Positions 21,791 to 33,539 of a stretch of DNA of 64,000 bases are shown one piece after another. Location of the stretch: positions 7,356,501-7,420,500 of the forward strand of contig NC_089724.1 of assembly GCF_035083965.1 (NCBI RefSeq), given 5' to 3'. Positions within the stretch are counted from its first letter, which is position 1; each line of letters starts with the position of its first letter. This DNA is from Branchiostoma lanceolatum (taxonomy: Eukaryota; Chordata; Leptocardii; Amphioxiformes; Branchiostomatidae). The position numbers and the translations under genes are program-made. A model generated the notes under the pieces. That model saw only the letters and a program-made list of their open reading frames with translations, was not told the origin of the DNA and did not search any database.

Positions 21791-22365
21791 TTACCTCCGT
21801 GTATGGAGGTGCTCTTTTCGGGTTGGGGTTTTGTGCGTGTGAGAAATTTGCGTGTCAAAAAATAAAAATTTATGAAATATGTCAGAAAATGTGCAGAAAA
21901 ATGAAATCCCATGACATGATTTTACATCTGTTTCCTGAATTTTGGGTTTGAATTTACATTTGTAGGTCTCTTGGGAATATATAAGCTAACTCCCAAGGGA
22001 TTTAAACCTTTTGGGGAGTTCTAAGCTCAAAAGTTTAAATAAGATGATACGAAATGGAAGTATCCTATTTTTCATTCTAAAATTTAAAACCTTGTTCTTT
22101 CAATTTTCAAGTGATTTTCAAATGTTCAGTTTTCATGCACAAAAATTTTTTTTGAAATTTGCTCGTGAAGGAATCTGCTTGTGAGAGGTTGAATTCAAGC
22201 TAATAGAATTAAGAAAAGCCTCAAGTAGTTACATTTTACAATACAAAACCTTATATAAGTAAGTAAACCATGTATTTCTGAAAAATCTAAGTAATCATGA
22301 TTTTCAAATGTTCAGGTTTCAAGTCCAAGTTTACTTGAAAGTTCATCTGTGTTGGTAGAAGTCAT

Positions 22366-22705
22366 TCTGAATGGAGTTTAAACTGTAAAGAGCCAACACA
22401 ATAAATTGGACTTACCCAAATTTTCTAAGATCCTGGACACAGAATCAGAACTCTTTGCAAGAGGGATTAAGGAGTCCATCTACATCCGGGCATTACAACC
22501 ATCCCTCAACAGAGACGGAGGGCGCCATAGACTTTCTGCAACCTATGATCCACTGCTCTCAGAGTCACGTGTCTCATCTGCATAACGTGACGTCACAGAA
22601 GCAGTGGATTGCTCACTCCTTGAAAAAGACTGTAGCTGTTCAGTCGAAAATTTGGGTAAGTCCAATTTATTGTGTTGGCTCTTTACAGTTTAAACTCCAT
22701 TCAGA
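22366..22705 (+). mobile_element. Penelope-like element remnant with perfect inverted repeats
   Basis: Arms 22366-22424 and 22647-22705 are exact 59-base reverse complements. Between them, plus strand, a frame reads KILDTESELFARGIKESIYI, RALQPSLNRDGGRHRLSATY, DPLL and stops at 22583. This is the C-terminal end of a GIY-YIG endonuclease of the type carried by Penelope-like retroelements. Downstream comes a stem GACTG/CAGTC followed by GAAA (22628-22650) and GGTAAGTCC. Perfect arms imply a recent origin. Only this terminal part survives; no reverse transcriptase is present. Confidence 0.7.
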
Positions 22706-23814
22706 AGTCCAAGTTTAGTCCAAGAAAAGTTTAACTATTCCCAAGGGACCTAGAAATCAGGAGTTTTCAAGCAAAAAATTCAGGGTCACATTTTTCTGCT
22801 TAAAAATTTTGTACTACACATTTTCTGACAAAAGCAATTTACTTTTTCACTATGTGTTCGTTTGCTAGTTGAGTACAGTAGAGTAACAGGAAAATGAATC
22901 ACAGACTGGCAGGAAGTTGCATGTCAAAGTTGGAAGTCAAAATGGTTCCCCTGCAGACTAATTTTCACATACTAGTACTAGGCCGGAGGTAAAGACACTG
23001 ACAGGAAGTTAGGTCAAAGGTTTCAGAAAGGGCCCTGAAAAAGTTATCTCATTTCCTATCTTCTATTTCCTGCTACATGCATGTCTGTTGCCGGATACCA
23101 GTGTCAGTCAGAACCAGTGGGAAATATCACTAGACAGAATTAGCAAGAAATGAACAAAAATGAACAAAATATGAAATTCACAAAAACTATTTAAAAAATA
23201 TTCTACATATGTTTGAGATCTTTGTTCGTGTTTGTTGTTTTGTTTTGTTTTGAAACATCACTTGTCATTAAGATACCTGTAAAATGATGTTGTCATATTA
23301 CATCAACTCAGTGCATTGTTCATTCTGTTGGAATAATTCTTCCTGTAAGTGTTCATTTACTGTTATGTGTGAGTCAGCAGTGTAAAGTCTAAAGAGGCGG
23401 ACAACAGTTGGAATCAATGAAACCAAATTTTACAGTTAACACAGAAATGGGATGTTCTAAATCTAATTTCGAGCTGGTTTCATCATCATCATCATGATAC
23501 ATCCGGAGAAATTCTTTCTACGTATACGGTGAGGTATTAAAACTGGATAAAGCAATTCCAGTACTTTTTGTCCTTCATGGCAGACAACAATGAAGACCCT
23601 GTGAGACCAGGGTCTCTTTCGATCATTGTCAATAAAGTAGTGTGTGGTCTTCCAACTCTGCGTTTATGAGCCGGTTTATGAGCCACTTTCTGCTGAGACC
23701 GAGCCCTTAAATAGTCTGGGAGCCAGTCTTGTTAGGTTTAGTTTGCTCCAACACAGTCAACACTGGTCACTATCCTGGCAGGGAGCAAACTAAAGATAAT
23801 GTAATATCAATAAT

Positions 23815-24100
23815 TAACAGTGTGGTTCAAGCACCACTTACTGACTAGTCTAACTGGTCCGGACCTTTTAGTACTTTAGCCTGGTGGTTAGTGCTTTGGG
23901 TTTGTACGCTGGCAGTCCGGGTTCGATTCCCAGGAGCCAGGAGACTGTTCTACTTGCCTTGTGCATTTCAATAACAAACCGTGCATCCATATATAGCCTT
24001 AAGAGTGTTTGAGAGGCCCTTCCAGTCAACAGTCACCTAGCATCCATTAGAATGGGCCCAATAAAGATCTGAACAGTTACTCAGGTCAACAGTGTTTGTT
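23815..24100 (+). repeat. tRNA-headed SINE, family 3
   Basis: Starts GTGGTTCAAGCACCACTTAC, continues CTAACTGGTCCGGACC and a tRNA-like head (GCCTGGTGGTTAGTGC ... GTCCGGGTTCGATTCCCAGG). The tail includes TTGTGCATTTCAATAAC. Copies are at 15880 (minus) and around 24310-24880 (plus, interrupted). Confidence 0.7.
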
Positions 24101-24334
24101 GACTCTATTTGTAGAAAGAAGGGCCTTATTTATATAAGCTGGGCCGGGCATTTGCTAATTACATAACCCAATATTTCGTAAGTTTCTCTCTCTCTCTCTC
24201 TAAAAAAAGGATATTTGGAAGGAAAGTTTTGTCCACTAGTTTGTTTCCTTTCTTTGATGTCCTGTTGACAAAAGGTGTTGGGCGATTTCTTGTAACATAA
24301 CTGTTGTTATAGTAAAACAGTGTGGTTCAAGCCC

Positions 24335-24426
24335 TAGCCTGGAATCCAAACCTTAGTCATAGCTCCCAAGTCTCTCTCCGCAAATAGAAAGACTCGGGAG
24401 CTAAAATAGGTTTGGATTCCAGGCTA
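24335..24426. mobile_element. 92-bp TAGCCTGGAATCC MITE with 9-bp target duplication
   Basis: The ends TAGCCTGGAATCCAAACC and GGTTTGGATTCCAGGCTA are exact complements. The duplication TTCAAGCCC flanks both sides (24326-24334, 24427-24435). The interior is a hairpin-like pair of CTCCCAAGTC and GACTCGGGAG. A second copy is at 47169-47243. Confidence 0.85.
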
Positions 24427-24440
24427 TTCAAGCCCCACTT

Positions 24441-24644
24441 ATGCTAGAGTCACATGATTTCCCAGCCCTCGGTCGGGATGTTTGCGAAAACGAAAAATAA
24501 AACATGCATATCAAGAAAATACACAATTTCTAGTAAGGAGTAAATTTCTTACGTTTTGTGTCCTTTGTTGTATTTTATATATTATACTTTTCGTTCCCGC
24601 AAGCTGCCCGACCGGGCCCCGTTTTGGAAATGTGACCTAAGCAT
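24441..24644. mobile_element. GGTCACATTTCC-family MITE, copy 1
   Basis: About 204 bp with imperfect terminal repeats ATGCTAGAGTCACAT/ATGTGACCTAAGCAT and inner GCCCTCGGTCGGG/CCCGACCGGGCCC. The interior words GAAAATACACAA and TTACGTTTTGTGT are shared with copies at 36016 and 36797. Confidence 0.8.
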
Positions 24645-25399
24645 TAGTCTAACTGGTCTGGATCTTTTGACATAGTGCCCGTAGTGGTTGGGCGTTGGGC
24701 TTGTGCGCTGGCGGGCCCGGATTTGATCCCCGGAGCCACGTGATTGTAAACCCGCCACATGCCTTTCATCCTCGTTAAACCCTTTGTTTGACCACTGGCA
24801 CTCCTTTTTTCAGACCCCATTTCCTGTAGCCATCTGTAACCACGACTATACAGTTTTGGTTCCACTTTCCAACATGTAAAAGTATACCCTAAAAGTCTAT
24901 CCCTAGCCTGGGTACCAGACTGTTCCCAGGGCCCACACACGCCGGCTCCTCGGATCTACTTCTAGCGCCAAAATGCCCACAAAGAAAAACAACAGGGGGG
25001 CCTTTCTGAGTTTATAGACCAGTTCGATATAGCACGGTGTCTGGCATCCAGACCGTAGTCTTTCCCCTCTCTTTCGATTATGAATTCTGTTTAGTAGTAG
25101 CTAGGGGAGCAAGCCGTGCATTAGATAACTACTAATGAGATACCGCCATGGCTCTAGTCTAAGTGCCAGGGTGTCAAAAAACATGCGTGACTTTTACTTC
25201 GCAGATATGGATCCTTCGAGAATTTTGTACAGAAAATACAGTATCAAACTAGCTATAACACCGACTTTCCTTCCACATCTGAACACGATAAGTGCCATCA
25301 TGTTGACATATCAAAAACGCCTACACTAACTCAGCTGGGAATATCCTGCGATCCCGCTCTGCAAGTTTGCTGTGCAAATGGCGCCACTCCACGACAAAG

Positions 25400-25640
25400 G
25401 CGGTTAGGCCACGGCGGCATTTTTCCGCCCTTTTTTCCCTCTAGACGAAAGATTGTCCACAAGTTGGGACCGAAGATATGTCAAGATGTTTAACTCACCA
25501 CTTCCGAGAAACTTTGTGCGTGTTTTAAGGGCTGTCCCCGGCTTTAAACCTCCCTCCCGGGTAAGAGACGTGTGCAAATATTTCCACACGGCACGTCTGC
25601 TTTCTTTCTTCTAACATGGCGGACATGACTTGCACTAAAC
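25400..25640 (-). promoter_or_regulatory. Candidate promoter and untranslated first exon of the ZIP gene
   Basis: A CG-containing segment whose minus strand has a strong 5' splice site, GGAAGTG|GTGAGTTAAAC (about 25500). No long coding frame occurs that fits a family. The ZIP gene's first coding exon begins with a 3' splice site at 18646 and needs an upstream exon on this strand. The segment also holds TGCACAC (25576-25570), which fits the metal-response core TGCRCNC. The link to ZIP is inferred only from strand, position and splice signals, across an intron of about 6.9 kb. Confidence 0.25.
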
Positions 25641-27530
25641 CGACTTTGACATTCGTCGCACGATTCGCGTTGAGCAAATATCATTAAAAATGACAAAAAT
25701 ATCACCAAAAATACAATTTCAAAACATTAAAACAATAAATATCTATAATATTGATATATATGAGCGTAGTTACCTTAGTATGGGTAAAGATGCCGATGGA
25801 TTTAGGATGGAATGGCGAGAGCGAACAAAGCGCTATGCTTACAGGAGCTGGCTTACAGGCTACAACGAGGCGTATGCAAATAAACAAGCCGTATTTGGCA
25901 GAAGTCGAAATGACGTCAAACCTAGTCATGTGACTGACGCCTGGGCACCCCGGGACTTGGCACGATGAGTTGTTTTTGTCATGCAGGATGTTTTGTGACG
26001 TTTGTCATCTGGATATCTGCGGAATCTAGAAATCAAACTATGCGGATCCAAATAGGGAACGAAAATGAGCTTCTTTTCTTTGAAAGGAAAATTGTCACAG
26101 AGAAAGTTTGAATCTACATCGATATCACTGAACAAAAAGACCAACCACATACCAAGTATCAAGACAATCTATCCAGTGAGCCTGAGGCATTCTTGAGTTG
26201 TTGATAGGCGGAGGGAAGAACACACACACGGACGCTGACCAAAACATAAACTCCTACACGAAGGTGTGAAAAAAGGCCTTTGCTAGGCCATAGGGCATTA
26301 CGTTTGCTATAAACCCAACAAAACTAGCACCAGGTACATTTTAGAGTGTAGTTAACATTAGATGTGACTTACTTGACTTACTTGACTTATGTCGAGTGTC
26401 AGTCCTCCTCCGATGTATTTTTCACTAATTTGTTTGTGTTGTTTGTCCTTGCAATTAGCCCTCGGGCATGTATTTGCAACAAACTTTGATTGTAACGTTA
26501 CATGTGTTTGATTTCTTTTGGGGACTTCTTTCTCAGAAATGTTCTTGTGCAGTACATATTCATATTAGAGGCTAATGACCTCAAGAGACCTACGTAGATG
26601 GGCACACGTCAATCCATACTTTTTAATTGGACAAACTCCCGACTGACCCGGATTCATAAACAAATCTGCGCGCATTTTGTAACCTATTGCGTCAAGGTAC
26701 TATGGCAATTGCAATGTGGCTTTTGACCATATTTGGTTCAGTAGCACACTGATACCGATGTCCGTATTTGTTTTCTTTTATGACTATACTGCGTAAACAA
26801 TTATGTTAGCCGAATAAACTCCAACCCACCCGGAAAATACTGAGCTGTGCGGTGAAACTTCCTCAGAAATTAGGACATTCCATCACCGAACTATTCCAAA
26901 AGCTTAGACCAGTACTAGTAGGAGTTTTCATTACGCTTTTAATAACTTGAGTTTGATTTTGAGTTTTATTTAGATCCACAATTAGCCTCATTAATTAGCC
27001 TTATGAATAAGACAATGTTGTTTCAAAGACTGCCATACACCTATAGATCAACTTGTTTCGTTGTGTAAATGATATGCGTATCTCACGTTAATTGTGCCAT
27101 GGTAGATCGCACAAGAATTACTCCAAGTAATGAAGAACTAGGTCTCCTGTTAAAGGCTCCCGTGGGGTAAAATGTTCATCAAACCTTTAATTTCATGATT
27201 TGCGCGATTGGGATTTCACTAGAGTGGTACATGGTGCATGTAGCTATCATGTGTTATACAAATCTCACGCTGCCAAGGGAGGGCCCCCTCCGGGCCGCGG
27301 CGCCGGTTCATACAAATAAAAGTCGGGCCGGCCGGTTGTGGCCATCTCCACAAACCTGGCAGTTTCACCCTGATTTTAGGGTGTCAAGTTGCCACCTATT
27401 CCTATATTATTATATATCTAAGTGCAAGTATTGTTTCAGTTGTTATTTTTGTGCACTTCGTTTTACTCGTATTGCACATTTTCCAGAGTTTTTCCCTCCT
27501 CACTGGCCTGTAGATTATAGGAGGGAAGTG
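25641..27530. other. Gene-free stretch with a CRE and an octamer motif
   Basis: No recognised exon or repeat copy. A perfect CRE (TGACGTCA, 25911-25918) and an octamer-like ATGCAAAT (25874-25881) lie 30 bases apart, which could mark a promoter or enhancer. The rest has short chance frames. Confidence 0.35.
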
Positions 27531-27537
27531 GCTACTT

Positions 27538-27735
27538 ACAGGATGATCCATTCCTGTCAGCAGTAGAAACAATGCACTGCCAGGATGATCCTGTCAGCAA
27601 AGGAAAAATCTGCAAGATCCTGTCAGCAGTGCAATTATTTTCTACCGCTGACAGGATCATACTGTCAGCGGTGCATTTCAGTTTTCTAATGTGCAGATTT
27701 TTTTCCGCTGCTGACAGTTTTTTTTCTAATTTCCT
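27538..27735. repeat. CTGTCAGC-rich inverted-repeat element
   Basis: CTGTCAGC/GCTGACAG words occur eight or more times in both orientations, in combinations such as GATCCTGTCAGCAGTGCAAT and TACCGCTGACAGGATCAT, so several overlapping hairpins are possible. It looks like a small palindromic MITE with internal duplication. The following 27740-28636 is CG-rich, with two GGGGCCCGGCCGGG words and no gene. Confidence 0.5.
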
Positions 27736-28636
27736 GATAAAAAGCAAGTGTTTGCCTGATATTCCTCCATATGTTAGAGACGTACAACTACAAATGTCTC
27801 ATACTACTTCCGAGTCCGATCATGAACTTGGCGATCGTCGCACGACACGAACGGGTTTTTAGGGCAGTAGAATCACCTCACGGTACGGGCATTTCGGGAC
27901 GGTCGCCGATGTGTCGTACAGAATTCAGCTGTCGACAGGGTGACGAAAAGAGCTGCCGTATATATTTGTATGCTTAGGAAAAAAAGGGACTCCGTCGGGT
28001 AGTTCAAAGGCTGTTTTTTGGCATGACCTCTACGTGGCCCCGTCGGACACCCTGCGGCTGCCGGGCTATTTTGGGGCCCGGCCGGGATCCCGAATCAATT
28101 TAACTCAGACATAAACTGAACGCGGGACCCGGTAGCAAATAGACGCCGTGAACTAATCGTGCGAGCCCTGGGAGGCATCCCCCCGGTACCCGGCAGTCCA
28201 CCGGGACTGATGTTTGGCTTCGGGGCCCGGCCGGGACTACACCTCCAACGGGCACCGGCGCGATTGGGTCCAAAAAAATCAACGAGTCGGATCTGTCACA
28301 TGACAATCCTATCTCAAACAATATAGACGTGACGCCTTCAGCCTGACAATGAACGTCTAATTAAGTTCGACCTATGGTGCAATTTCCATGCAAACAGTTT
28401 GGCTGGCGCTGGCGGACAAAAAGAACACCTGACAAAATAGAAAGCCTGATAAAGGTAAAAAGACGTCGCCGGAGCCTCACCTCTGCTTTAAACCCCCGGG
28501 CCAGTCCACTAGGGCGGCGACCTCGCCGCGACCGTCCTGCGACTGAGCGATTTGACAGAGCACTCAACGAGTTTCACAGATGAAAAAAAAAGAGAATTTT
28601 TTTTTACACTTCGTGTGTTTTCTTGTCATTTCAGTC

Positions 28637-29345
28637 ATGTTTTTAGCGAAGCCTTAGGGGCGAGCTTAATAGTATATTTTACGCCCGATTTGCAAGAATT
28701 CCCAGAATTCCACAGGAATTTCAGGAATCCGTCCTGCCAACTCTGTGGATGCCCTCCTGTCACTTGATACCTCATTAGCACGTCTGGCATCCAGGCACTC
28801 AGCTGTCGATGACAGATGACCTTCTTTTACGTGGTGTCCGATTCCGTACTGTCGGGAGTGTGTCAGGGAGTTCACCGAATCTCGTATTCTAGCTTTGAAA
28901 AGGGTTTGCACATCCCAGTTGATCTATTATCACAAGAACGTGCTGAACATCATGCCTCCCACGAAGGAAAATCTGTGAAAACCAAAGTTTGAGGCGATTC
29001 AAGCCTATAAATAAAGACAAAGTTTTAAATGGAACGATAAATAACTAGGGTTACCACTTGGGCAGTCTACCATGAACGCCTTACGGGGAGGCGTGCGGTG
29101 TCGGAAAAACAACTACAGTAGCTCCTCGAAAACACAACCTACAGAGCTAGAATAACAACCAAGACGATCATAGGAGCCCCAGCAAACCGATTTTCTAAAC
29201 TTTCTGATTTCTATGCGTTTTATATTTTATGGCAGAACTATGATCTAGAGTGCTACGTTGGTACTTTCCTTACAGTGAAGTAAGATCAATCCAGACGCCT
29301 TCGCTATGGCAATAATTTTTAATTGCCACACTTATTACATTTTTC
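28637..29345 (+). repeat. Unclassified long repeat, copy 1
   Basis: Starts TTTTTAGCGAAGCCTTAGGG and ends near GGCAATAATTTTTAATTGCC. Matched along almost its whole length, same orientation, by 63095-63912, with indels. It holds a TATAAATA-like word at 29006 but no open frame of note. It may be a nonautonomous element or a solo LTR. I do not recognise the family. Confidence 0.65.
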
Positions 29346-30370
29346 TCCATATTCCTATTGCAAAGTCAGGGGTTACGCAAATCCAATTTAGGTCGCAGCG
29401 AGGTCCCAGTGCGAGCGCCGTCTAGCGTATATTGGAATAAGGGCCTTAAGAGTACTATTGTGGTCTGCTCTTACGTAACTAAGGTAGATGGTAGTGGCAA
29501 GGTCGATCTGGGTGAAAGTTTTCAACTGTGTTGTTCTTTTCAAGGACGGTCACACCGCACGGTTCTGGATAAGCAAACCCTTAGCTCTAAAGGGGGCGTG
29601 GAGCCAGATCTAAATATTTAGCGAACTCAACAGACCGCGACGGAAATATTGACCAACGTTTCTTCCCTTTTGAAACGCTTTTATGTTCGAGCAATCATTG
29701 CATCACTTCTCTTGTAGATTGAGTTTACAGTAAATGTTTTGATGTAACACAGAGAAATTGCAAAATTAATGACGCGTCAGTCGTGTTGTGAGACTCGTTT
29801 CTTTGGTGCCCTCACAGTTAACGTTTGTGCATTTTTGCTTCTATTAGTGCTATAGCTCACGTCATACTGTGGGCTTACCTTGTCTACAAATAGAGTTCGA
29901 ACGATTCGGTGGGCGCCAAAAAACAAAGTTTTAATTTTTCAAGCGGAAATCGACGGTACCGGTAAATATTATAATTGCGGTCAACATAGCGATGGCATGG
30001 AATTTCGAATTCCTTAGGGTTCGTCGACCCCACAGACTTGAGTCGGAGACCGAAGCAATATTAGGGCCCAAAAAATGGAAATGAAAAACATTCTGAAATC
30101 TTTATGGTAGTGACTAGTGATATTTGCTAACACTGTTTAGCTCACTTGCGTAATAACTTCACTTTTGAGCATTTTAAAATCTCGCAAAAACGTGCCGTAC
30201 GATGATCCCCTTAGTTTCGCGATGTATGCATGTTTTACAAAACAGACCTATGGTCTTATGCTACATGCTTACGGTATATATACAATATATTACAGTCACT
30301 TTATCCTTTTGTTTCTAGGATTCTACATCCGTCTGTTTCTAGCTTGTCTAGCTAAGTGTTCAAAAGGTAA
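29346..30370. other. Gene-free stretch
   Basis: Only short chance frames are seen. No repeat copy within the window and no recognisable motif. Confidence 0.35.
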
Positions 30371-31000
30371 GTGTTCACAGTCCATCAGCAGGGAGCCTTC
30401 AGGCCGGTTGTCTCCTCCGCTCACGTAGGCTTTCAGGGTGCGCCTGACCAGTCTGGAGCTGAGGGGTCCATGAGGAGAATGTGGCCCAGGTACTGGAGTC
30501 TCCTGCGACGGATGGCTGACATCAAGTTGTAGTCTGGGTTAGATTTGTTGCTGTGTCTCAAAATTGTTTCTTAGTAATCACGTGTAGACATCTGCTGTTG
30601 AAACCACTGACCATTCTTGTGACGTCCTGCGGTAAGTTTCATGCTTCACAGCTGTGCGTGAGGGTTGGACATCGGATGCGGAAGTCTGTGGTCCCTCCAT
30701 ATACATTTTATGTTGTAGGGAGCTGAAGCGGGACTGTGCGATGTCCATTCTTTATTTCACATCGATCTGCTCTCTGCTGGTCACAATCACACTGCATGCG
30801 GCTTCCGAGGTAGTCAACTTGATGCGCGGACGTTTTCTGGTTGTTGGCCTTGTAGGATGACATGATTACGTTCCTTTTCCTTGGCAACTCTCTTCTCGGG
30901 CACTGTACTTCCTTGTCTGCGAGGCTACCGGCACATGACCGGGTGTTGGCGGTGGAGGGGTGATGTAGGTAGTCTCTACCAGACTATCTGCGCCGGCTAT
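30370..31000 (-). pseudogene. Decayed RTE-like LINE C-terminal fragment
   Basis: On the minus strand, frames in succession read MDIAQSRFSSLQHIW-type text, then NPDYNLMSAIRRRRLQYLGH, ILLMDP and LVRRTLKAYVSGGDNRPEGS. This is the region after the reverse transcriptase in RTE-like elements (IRRRRLRWLGH-type motif). Multiple frameshifts and stops make it non-functional. The 31000-31655 flank has nothing I can name. Confidence 0.6.
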
Positions 31001-31662
31001 AGGAAGAATATTTGCCAGGGTTTCATTTGCAGGCTCCTACACGGGTGAAATGTGATCTTCACCGTGGACTGACTCTACTGGCACCCGAATTCTACGATCC
31101 GTACGCCCGTAGGAGGACCAGGTGGAGGCTATGATGTAGGCACCAGCGACTCAGTTGAGCCAACAAAAGCCTAATTTAGCGAGCCTTCAAAAACCCCAGC
31201 GACCATTTTCAGTGAGTTCTCACATCGCAACGACGTGGGATTTTTGCATCATGGACGTCGCTATACATTGTTCATGGGTTTTGCCACACCGTTACATTGT
31301 GATAGTGTTGCTTGAACTAACCATGCATTCCGGATGACAGTAACCTTGCTTTTAGTTGTTTCGAACGTAGATCCAGCCTTTAATTGTGTTGGTCAACGTC
31401 TCAACGATCATTGGGATGTATGAACTGTTAACCACGTTACTTGCACATAGTAATATTATCGTGTCGACTTTACTCTATACGTTATTGTAAGCTGCGGCGC
31501 AATTCAGTCTCCATACTGCAAAACCGAATTTGCCCCATGTTTTTATCAATAAACCAATAACTACAAATCTGCGGTGAAGAGGTCGCCGCGAACATAAAAC
31601 CATCGCGAACCTAAATGTATTTACTTAAAATTTGCGTATATAGCTTGTTGTTCAGTGTTCTT

Positions 31663-31890
31663 TGGGGGGGGGGGGTTGAGTTGAGTTGAGCAGAGTTAAG
31701 TTGAGCTGAGTAGAGTTAAGTTGAGTTGAGCTGAGCAGAGTAAAGTTGAGCTGAGTAGAGTTAACTTAAGTTGAGTAAAGTTGATCTGAGTAGAGTTAAG
31801 TTGATCTGAGTAGAGTTGAGTTGAGCTGAGTAGAGTTAAGTTGAGCAGAGTAGAGTAGAGTTAAGTTGAGTTGAGGTGAGTTGAGCTGCT
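31663..31890. repeat. GTTGA/GAGTA-type pentamer microsatellite
   Basis: After a run of ten G, imperfect repeats of GTTGA, GCTGA, GTAGA and GTTAA continue for about 220 bases. The open frame on the opposite strand across this tract is an artefact of its low complexity. Confidence 0.85.
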
Positions 31891-32204
31891 CACCTAACCA
31901 TGTACAGAGTGAAACGCACACACACACCTCTAGCACTAGTAAGACTTCAATACAAAACGCCACAAAAGAATGCAAATCAAACTGGAGCCCACTCTGTGGG
32001 AGACAGCGTGTCCCTCTAGAAAGTTCGGGCATGATGTTCTCTACACTAGAAGATAAATGACTCTTCGCGGCTAGTAAACAATATATTTGTCCCGTCTAAA
32101 CATCACAATTGTCCGATGTCTCAGAGGTTTGAGAGCCGGGCCTGACACCTGTATAGCCCGCGGCGCCGACTTCATCTGAACGGCACACATCCCCGAGACG
32201 CCGG

Positions 32205-32760
32205 ACGTGACCGGGCGGACAGGCTAGCCGTGCACTTGTCAATGCTGACGCTCTCACTATGTACAGTCAGCACGTATCCGGGGTTCCATGACTTATCCCT
32301 TTGACGCTGTACCCTTGAAAAATGCACTTTACCCGACTTTCCACACCGTCACTCAGGTGAAAATGAGTACCCAGCTTCGGTTAGGGACGTCGGACGTGAT
32401 CGGACGAACAGGCTATAGATAGCCGTGCACTTGTCAATGGTGACGCTCTCACTATGTCAGCACGTATCCGAGGTTCCCTGATTTGTCCCTTTGACGCTGT
32501 ACCCTTTAAAAATGCACTTAATGCGACTTTTCTTACTTCACTCAGGTGACAATGAGTACCCAGCTTCGGTTAGGGACGTTCCTCGGACAGGACGTTAAAA
32601 TCGAGGTCCCGTGTTTGAGGAGAGACACACATCGAGTACGTAAAAGAACCCATCACACTTATCGAAAAGAGTTGGAGTTCCCGGTGTGAGTGGATCAAAC
32701 CTTACAGTCTGGTCCGGGTTGACATCTTGAAAAGGTAATAGTCAGTTGTTATTGTTCAAC
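32205..32760 (+). repeat. SINE family 1 copy D with a tandem duplication
   Basis: The segment GCCGTGCACTTGTCAATG through CCCAGCTTCGGTTAGGGACG is present twice, near 32225-32385 and 32410-32575, about 190 bp apart. The second copy runs on into the full tail: GGTCCCGTGTTTGAGG, AAAAGAACCCATCACACTTA, and TTGACATCTTGAAAAGGTAA, the same end as the copy at 62406. The head is not a clear tRNA here. Confidence 0.65.
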
Positions 32761-33004
32761 CAATCCTTCCACTAATGTGGTGAATATCAATACAAGTATA
32801 CAACATGACACCGAGGCTTCGGCAAGTCCAATATGAACCGTGCGTAATTACCAGAAAGGTAATGACGGGAATTAATGATTGTCACTTACGTTTGTCAGAC
32901 TATATTGAAGATTGGCAAGTAAAGGCTCTTTGTTCGGAACCGCCTGTTTTTACTTAACTGCCAAAGTTTCAACAATTCGTTAGCTTGAAAATTGCTGTCT
33001 TGAC

Positions 33005-33250
33005 AGAACCTCCATTAACATTAATCCGCCGGTTTACATAAATCCACCCCTTTGAAAAACAGTGTGTTTGAAGGATCTTTACTGTAGCACTCCCCAGGTA
33101 TGCACAGTTTAGATATACAGGAGTGCATTATACTGAGGGACAGTGGCCATGGGTTTGAGATCTGTTGCATGGGACGTATCTTTTAAGGGTGGCGGAATTA
33201 TGTACCCTGCAGCCTGGTGGAATTATGTTCGTAGATGTTAGACCTTTTGA
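33005..33250 (+). repeat. Dispersed repeat with TCCGCC/GGCGGA ends, copy 1
   Basis: Collinear with 59412-59650: CATTAATCCGCC, TACATAAATCC, GGAGTGCATTATAC, GACGTATCTTTTAAGG and GGTGGCGGAATTATGTA. The left TACATAAATCC and right GGCGGAATTATGTA are approximate inverted repeats. It is noncoding and looks like a MITE. Confidence 0.6.
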
Positions 33251-33539
33251 ATGTCGACGTACCTGTACCAACTTGGTGGAGCCATTAGGGGGCATAATCC
33301 ATCTTTTTTCTTAAATGTAGATGTATTTCAGATGCGGAAGAAGGAGGAACACTACAGAACGCAGCTGATGATGAGAGTCGAATGTGGGAGTGAATTGGAT
33401 GCTACGATTACAGTCGTCAAGAGGAATTGTCGTCTTTTACTTGTAGTTTCTGCACGCGACCAACATCATCATAGGCGGTAGGTCACCGAGTTTTTGTTGA
33501 ATCCGATGCTACTTGTAAACACTCTATGGACTTCCACTG

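Larger units (their letters stand above)
24310..24880 (+). repeat. SINE family 3 copy broken by two MITEs
   Basis: The SINE start (GTGTGGTTCAAGCC) is at 24320 and its tRNA-like head (GTAGTGGTTGGGCGTTGG ... GGATTTGATCCCCGGAG) is near 24670-24740. In the intact copy at 23815 these parts are adjacent. Here they are separated by 24335-24426 and 24441-24644. Confidence 0.65.
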
